Under the pieces are notes generated by a model that had not been told where the DNA came from, did not search any database, and saw only the letters and a list, made by a program, of their open reading frames with translations. 9,209 nucleotides of DNA from Bifidobacteriaceae bacterium (GTDB taxonomy: Bacteria > Actinomycetota > Actinomycetes > Actinomycetales > WQXJ01): the NCBI GenBank assembly GCA_031268115.1, contig JAIRXV010000265.1, positions 1 to 9,209 on the forward strand, in the 5' to 3' direction. A program made the translations under genes and the position numbers. Below are positions 6,243 to 9,209 of this stretch, piece after piece (position 1 is the stretch's first letter; each line of letters starts with the position of its first letter).

Positions 6243-9209
6243 GTCAGCAAACCCCTGATATCGGCGGCGGAAAGAGCGTCGGAGAACGTGCCGTCATCGT
6301 CCAGGACCGCTCCAAAGAGCTTTGCCTTGCGTTCTTTTAGGGCCATAACCTTATCCTCGATCGTTTCTGTAGCAACGAGGCGTGTCACCATAACAGGCTT
6401 CGTTTGGCCGATCCGGTGCGTGCGGTCTATCGCCTGATTCTCGGTGGCAGGGTTCCACCACGGGTCCAGCAGGAAAACATAGTCCGCCTCGGTGAGGTTC
6501 AGCCCGAACCCGCCTGCTTTGAGCGAGATCAGGAACACCGGCGCTGTGCCTTGTTTGAATCCGTCTATTACTTTGGCCCGGCCGGTGGTCGAGCCGTCGA
6601 GGTAGGAGTAGGCGATCCCAGCGGCGTCCATCCGTTCGGCCGCCTTGCGTAGATACGTGGTGAACTGGGAGAACACCAACGCTCGGTGACCGCCGCCCAC
6701 CACGTCCTCCAATTGCTCGAACAGAACGTCCAACTTGCTGGACGGCACCCCCGCATACTTGGGATCGACTATCGAGGCGTCGAGGGCCATCCGCCGCAGC
6801 ACAGTCAACGCCCGGAAGATCTCAAACCGGTTGGACTTGTAGTCCTCCAGCAGCCCGAGCAACCGGCGTCTTTCGCGATTCAGGAACGTGTCATAGACGC
6901 GCCGGTGGCGTGGTGCCAGATCGACGTTGACAAGTTGCTCGGTGCGTTCGGGCAGCTCAGGAGCAACTTGCTCCTTGGTTCGGCGCATCAACAAGGGCCG
7001 GATGCGCCGCCGCAGCCGAGTCAGCGTGGGTCTCTCAGACTCGCCGGCCTCGGCAGCAATCGGAGTGGCGTAGTCCTGCTTGAACCGTGTCCGCCCGCCA
7101 AGCATCCCCGGTGCGACGATGGCGAATATGGCCCACAGTTCATCCAGCGAGTTCTCCATCGGTGTGCCCGTGATCGCGAGCTTGAAACCCGTGCGAAGGT
7201 GTCGAGCACATTCGTTCGCCTTGGTGGCGTAGTTCTTGGCGAATTGTGCCTCGTCGAGGATCAGCCCATCCCATTGACGCTCGGCAAACTCGGCAAAATC
7301 CAGGCGGAACAGCGCATATGACGTGACCACGATGTCCGCCCCCTCAACGGCTTCGCTAAGCGGTACCCCATGTTTGGAACGCGTCTCGGTCAAGGCTCGA
7401 GCCACCAGACCGGGCGCGAACCGTTTGGTCTCGGCGACCCAGTTGCTCACCACCGACGATGGCGCCACCACAAGGAAAGGCGGTCTTCGCTCGCCGGTGG
7501 CGGCGGCCTTGGAGGGACCGGCATCGTCCGCGAACGACAGGCTGCGGGTATGCGTAACCGAATTCGCCGCAACGCGACCTCGCTGCCTTCCGGCATCGTC
7601 CGCGAATGACAGGTTGCGGGTGTGCGTAACCAACGCCAACGCTTCGACGGTCTTGCCGAGCCCCATATCGTCAGCGAGAATGCCGCCGATGCCATGGCGC
7701 CAAAGGAACACCAACCACTCGAATCCGCGCTGCTGATAGGGCCTGAGGGTCGCGAGCAGGCCACCGGGGGGTGCGAGCGGCGCTGGGGTCTCACCCGCCT
7801 CCGCCAACGCCCTCAAGGTACTCAGCGATTCGCGCCAGGCCGCATCGGCCTCGGTCGCGTCCGCGAGGTCCTCCAGCTCACCCCAAAGCGAGGCGTCATA
7901 CCTGGAGACCCGGGGCTGGGAAGGCTTGTCGCTCAGCCGCGCGGCCTCCTCGATCAGGGCGCGCAGTTGATCGAACACCGGCTGGTCCAAGCGGATGAAC
8001 GTGTCATCTGCCAACATCAGCACCCGTTCCCCGCGCGCGAGCGCCGAGAACAGCGCTTCGAACGGGATCTCCATGCCCTCCACCTGGACAGTCACTCCAA
8101 GATCGAGCCAATCCAGATCGTCGCTCGGGCTAGCCGAGACCGTGAGGTGCGGCGCCTCGGTCCGTTCGCGCGGCACGGGTAGATCGCCCACCACGTCAAC
8201 GCGCACACCTGGGATCTCACGCAACTCCGGCAGAAACCCGGTGACCAGCCGGAGGAGATCCAGGCCGCTGACAAGAGACCGCGGCGCCGCAGCTGGGTCC
8301 GCCAGACCCGGCCAACGGTCCGTCACCTTAGCAACCTCAACCAAGATGGTTCGCTCGGCCCCGAAATCGCGTTCAGGACGACCCCGCACCGCATCGATAG
8401 GGAAAGTCCGCCGCGCTTTTCCCTTGCCGTAAGACCACGACCAGTCCACTTGCACCATCGAGCCTTGGCTCGCCGCCTCGACATGCGCCACCAAAGTGGG
8501 CCGGTCAGGTTCGGGTAGCGCCACCGACCCGTTGGAGCTGATCACCTCCCCCAGCTTCATCAGCCGCTTTAGGTAGTCTCGTCGAAACTCGCGAAGGTCC
8601 GCGGCCGGCACTTCAACCTGATCGCTGCCGATGACGCCGCTCACGTCAGCCAGTCCCGCCCGGCTCGGCGGCCCAAGGACCAGGCGTTCACCGGCCGGCC
8701 CGTCCATCACGGCCGCGTAGCCTACTGGGCCGAGCGAAGCGACCATCCGAGCGGACGCAGCCCTCCCATCGAGGCGAACCTTCCGCGCGAGGCGAGCGCC
8801 GCCATCGTCCGTGGCCGTTACGTCTAGAACCGGATCGAGGCCGTCAACCACGGCCACAGGGGAGTTGTTCTCCGACCACACCAAAGCGATGTCGAGCTCT
8901 TGCGCCTGCCTCAGCAAAGTCCACAGCAGCGGAGAGTCAAACCGGGTCAGCTGCACCCAAAGCCCACGTTGGTAGGGATCGGACCGAACCCGGTCCAAAT
9001 CGGCGAACCAATGGACCTGTTGGACGCTGAAACCGGCCGGGCAACGCACGCGGTTGACCGAACCCCACGACAAGGAGTTCTCCCCCACCCACGCCCGCGC
9101 CTTGCCCCGACGCACGGCCCTTATCTCAACAAATGCAGCAGTCGACACGTGGCGGTAGTAAGGAGTAGCGCTCGGTTCGGTGACCCGGAATTGCAGCCCC
9201 ACCGGCACA
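6239..9209 (-). CDS. SNF2-family (DEAD/DEAH-like) helicase, N-terminus beyond window edge
   Basis: The frame is open for about 990 codons to the right edge and ends with TGA at 6239. Residue numbers count from the GTG at 9208, which is probably not the true start: relatives begin upstream, often with a SWIM zinc-finger domain that is not visible here. Residues 1-430 are the bacterial SNF2-associated region (VGLQF, VRRGKARAWV, YLKRLMKLG, IPFEALFSAL). The ATPase core follows: RPYQQRGFEWL at 489, motif I ADDMGLGKT at 512-520, Ia LVVAPSSVVSNW, motif II LDEAQ at 651-655, motif III AITGTPMEN. The second lobe has LVFSQFT, SLKAGGFGLNLTEADYV and motif VI QAIDRTHRIGQ. All motifs are intact, so an active dsDNA translocase is expected, with an unknown role in DNA-protein remodelling or repair. 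An extra segment of about 45 residues between motifs I and Ia carries a duplicated peptide. It is the upstream partner of the cation transporter. Confidence 0.92.
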   Translation of the reverse strand, partial: VPVGLQFRVTEPSATPYYRHVSTAAFVEIRAVRRGKARAWVGENSLSWGSVNRVRCPAGFSVQQVHWFADLDRVRSDPYQRGLWVQLTRFDSPLLWTLLRQAQELDIALVWSENNSPVAVVDGLDPVLDVTATDDGGARLARKVRLDGRAASARMVASLGPVGYAAVMDGPAGERLVLGPPSRAGLADVSGVIGSDQVEVPAADLREFRRDYLKRLMKLGEVISSNGSVALPEPDRPTLVAHVEAASQGSMVQVDWSWSYGKGKARRTFPIDAVRGRPERDFGAERTILVEVAKVTDRWPGLADPAAAPRSLVSGLDLLRLVTGFLPELREIPGVRVDVVGDLPVPRERTEAPHLTVSASPSDDLDWLDLGVTVQVEGMEIPFEALFSALARGERVLMLADDTFIRLDQPVFDQLRALIEEAARLSDKPSQPRVSRYDASLWGELEDLADATEADAAWRESLSTLRALAEAGETPAPLAPPGGLLATLRPYQQRGFEWLVFLWRHGIGGILADDMGLGKTVEALALVTHTRNLSFADDAGRQRGRVAANSVTHTRSLSFADDAGPSKAAATGERRPPFLVVAPSSVVSNWVAETKRFAPGLVARALTETRSKHGVPLSEAVEGADIVVTSYALFRLDFAEFAERQWDGLILDEAQFAKNYATKANECARHLRTGFKLAITGTPMENSLDELWAIFAIVAPGMLGGRTRFKQDYATPIAAEAGESERPTLTRLRRRIRPLLMRRTKEQVAPELPERTEQLVNVDLAPRHRRVYDTFLNRERRRLLGLLEDYKSNRFEIFRALTVLRRMALDASIVDPKYAGVPSSKLDVLFEQLEDVVGGGHRALVFSQFTTYLRKAAERMDAAGIAYSYLDGSTTGRAKVIDGFKQGTAPVFLISLKAGGFGLNLTEADYVFLLDPWWNPATENQAIDRTHRIGQTKPVMVTRLVATETIEDKVMALKERKAKLFGAVLDDDGTFSDALSAADIRGLLT
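7517..7631 (-). repeat. Two near-identical 42-bp direct repeats, 72 bp apart, in frame in the helicase
   Basis: Copies are 7518-7559 and 7590-7631 and differ at 3 of 42 bases. They encode VTHTRSLSFADDAG (residues 551-564) and VTHTRNLSFADDAG (527-540). Two of the three differences are silent. The spacer encodes a basic stretch, RQRGRVAANS. Relatives normally pass from motif I to motif Ia with a much shorter linker, so the repeats are an insertion or local expansion that preserves frame. Confidence 0.9.

Noticed and set aside
6686..7321. A 211-codon plus-strand frame, and another at 7622-8182
   Set aside because: Both are antisense to conserved SNF2 helicase motifs and have no family resemblance.

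Overview
This is a high-GC window. Its gene families and signals (PduO-type adenosyltransferase of mycobacterial flavour, streptogrisin-like protease, IS1634/ISAs1 relics, GTG starts with strong Shine-Dalgarno sequences) point to an actinobacterium. The lineage cannot be fixed from the sequence alone; Micrococcales or Propionibacteriales-like is a guess.

Left part (1-1253): a small secreted protein on the minus strand begins with GTG at 379 and runs off the left edge. Divergent from it, at 552, is a PduO-type cob(I)alamin adenosyltransferase whose middle carries three in-frame 30-bp repeats.

Middle part (1366-4083): two exported proteins lie on the minus strand in sequence that looks less GC-rich than the flanks. 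One is a signal-peptide or membrane-anchored protein with an Ig-like C-terminal domain. The other is a 563-residue S1 serine protease with a propeptide, a complete His/Asp/Ser triad and a C-terminal surface-type domain.

Right-middle part (about 4330-5652): a patch of gene wreckage. A frameshifted N-terminal piece of an ISAs1-family transposase (+) meets an N-terminal piece of an IS1634-family transposase (-) at about 4600-4625. Beyond the IS1634 start are a possible 3' tail of an Ig-like-domain gene (+, ending 5410), a perfect 17-bp inverted repeat (5415-5467), and a fragment paralogous to the left-edge secreted protein (about 5500-5640, -). That fragment is fused onto the 3' end of a metal transporter gene.

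Right part (5583-9209): a minus-strand pair of a SNF2-family helicase (N-terminus beyond the right edge) and a six-helix CDF/TMEM163-like cation transporter, overlapping by 4 nt and probably co-translated. The helicase has a recent in-frame duplication of a 42-bp element, at 72-bp spacing, between helicase motifs I and Ia.

I see no CRISPR array, tRNA or rRNA, and no coherent new defence or metabolic system. The most notable signals are the in-frame repeat insertions in two otherwise conserved housekeeping-type genes, and the paralogue fragment that has rewritten the end of the transporter.
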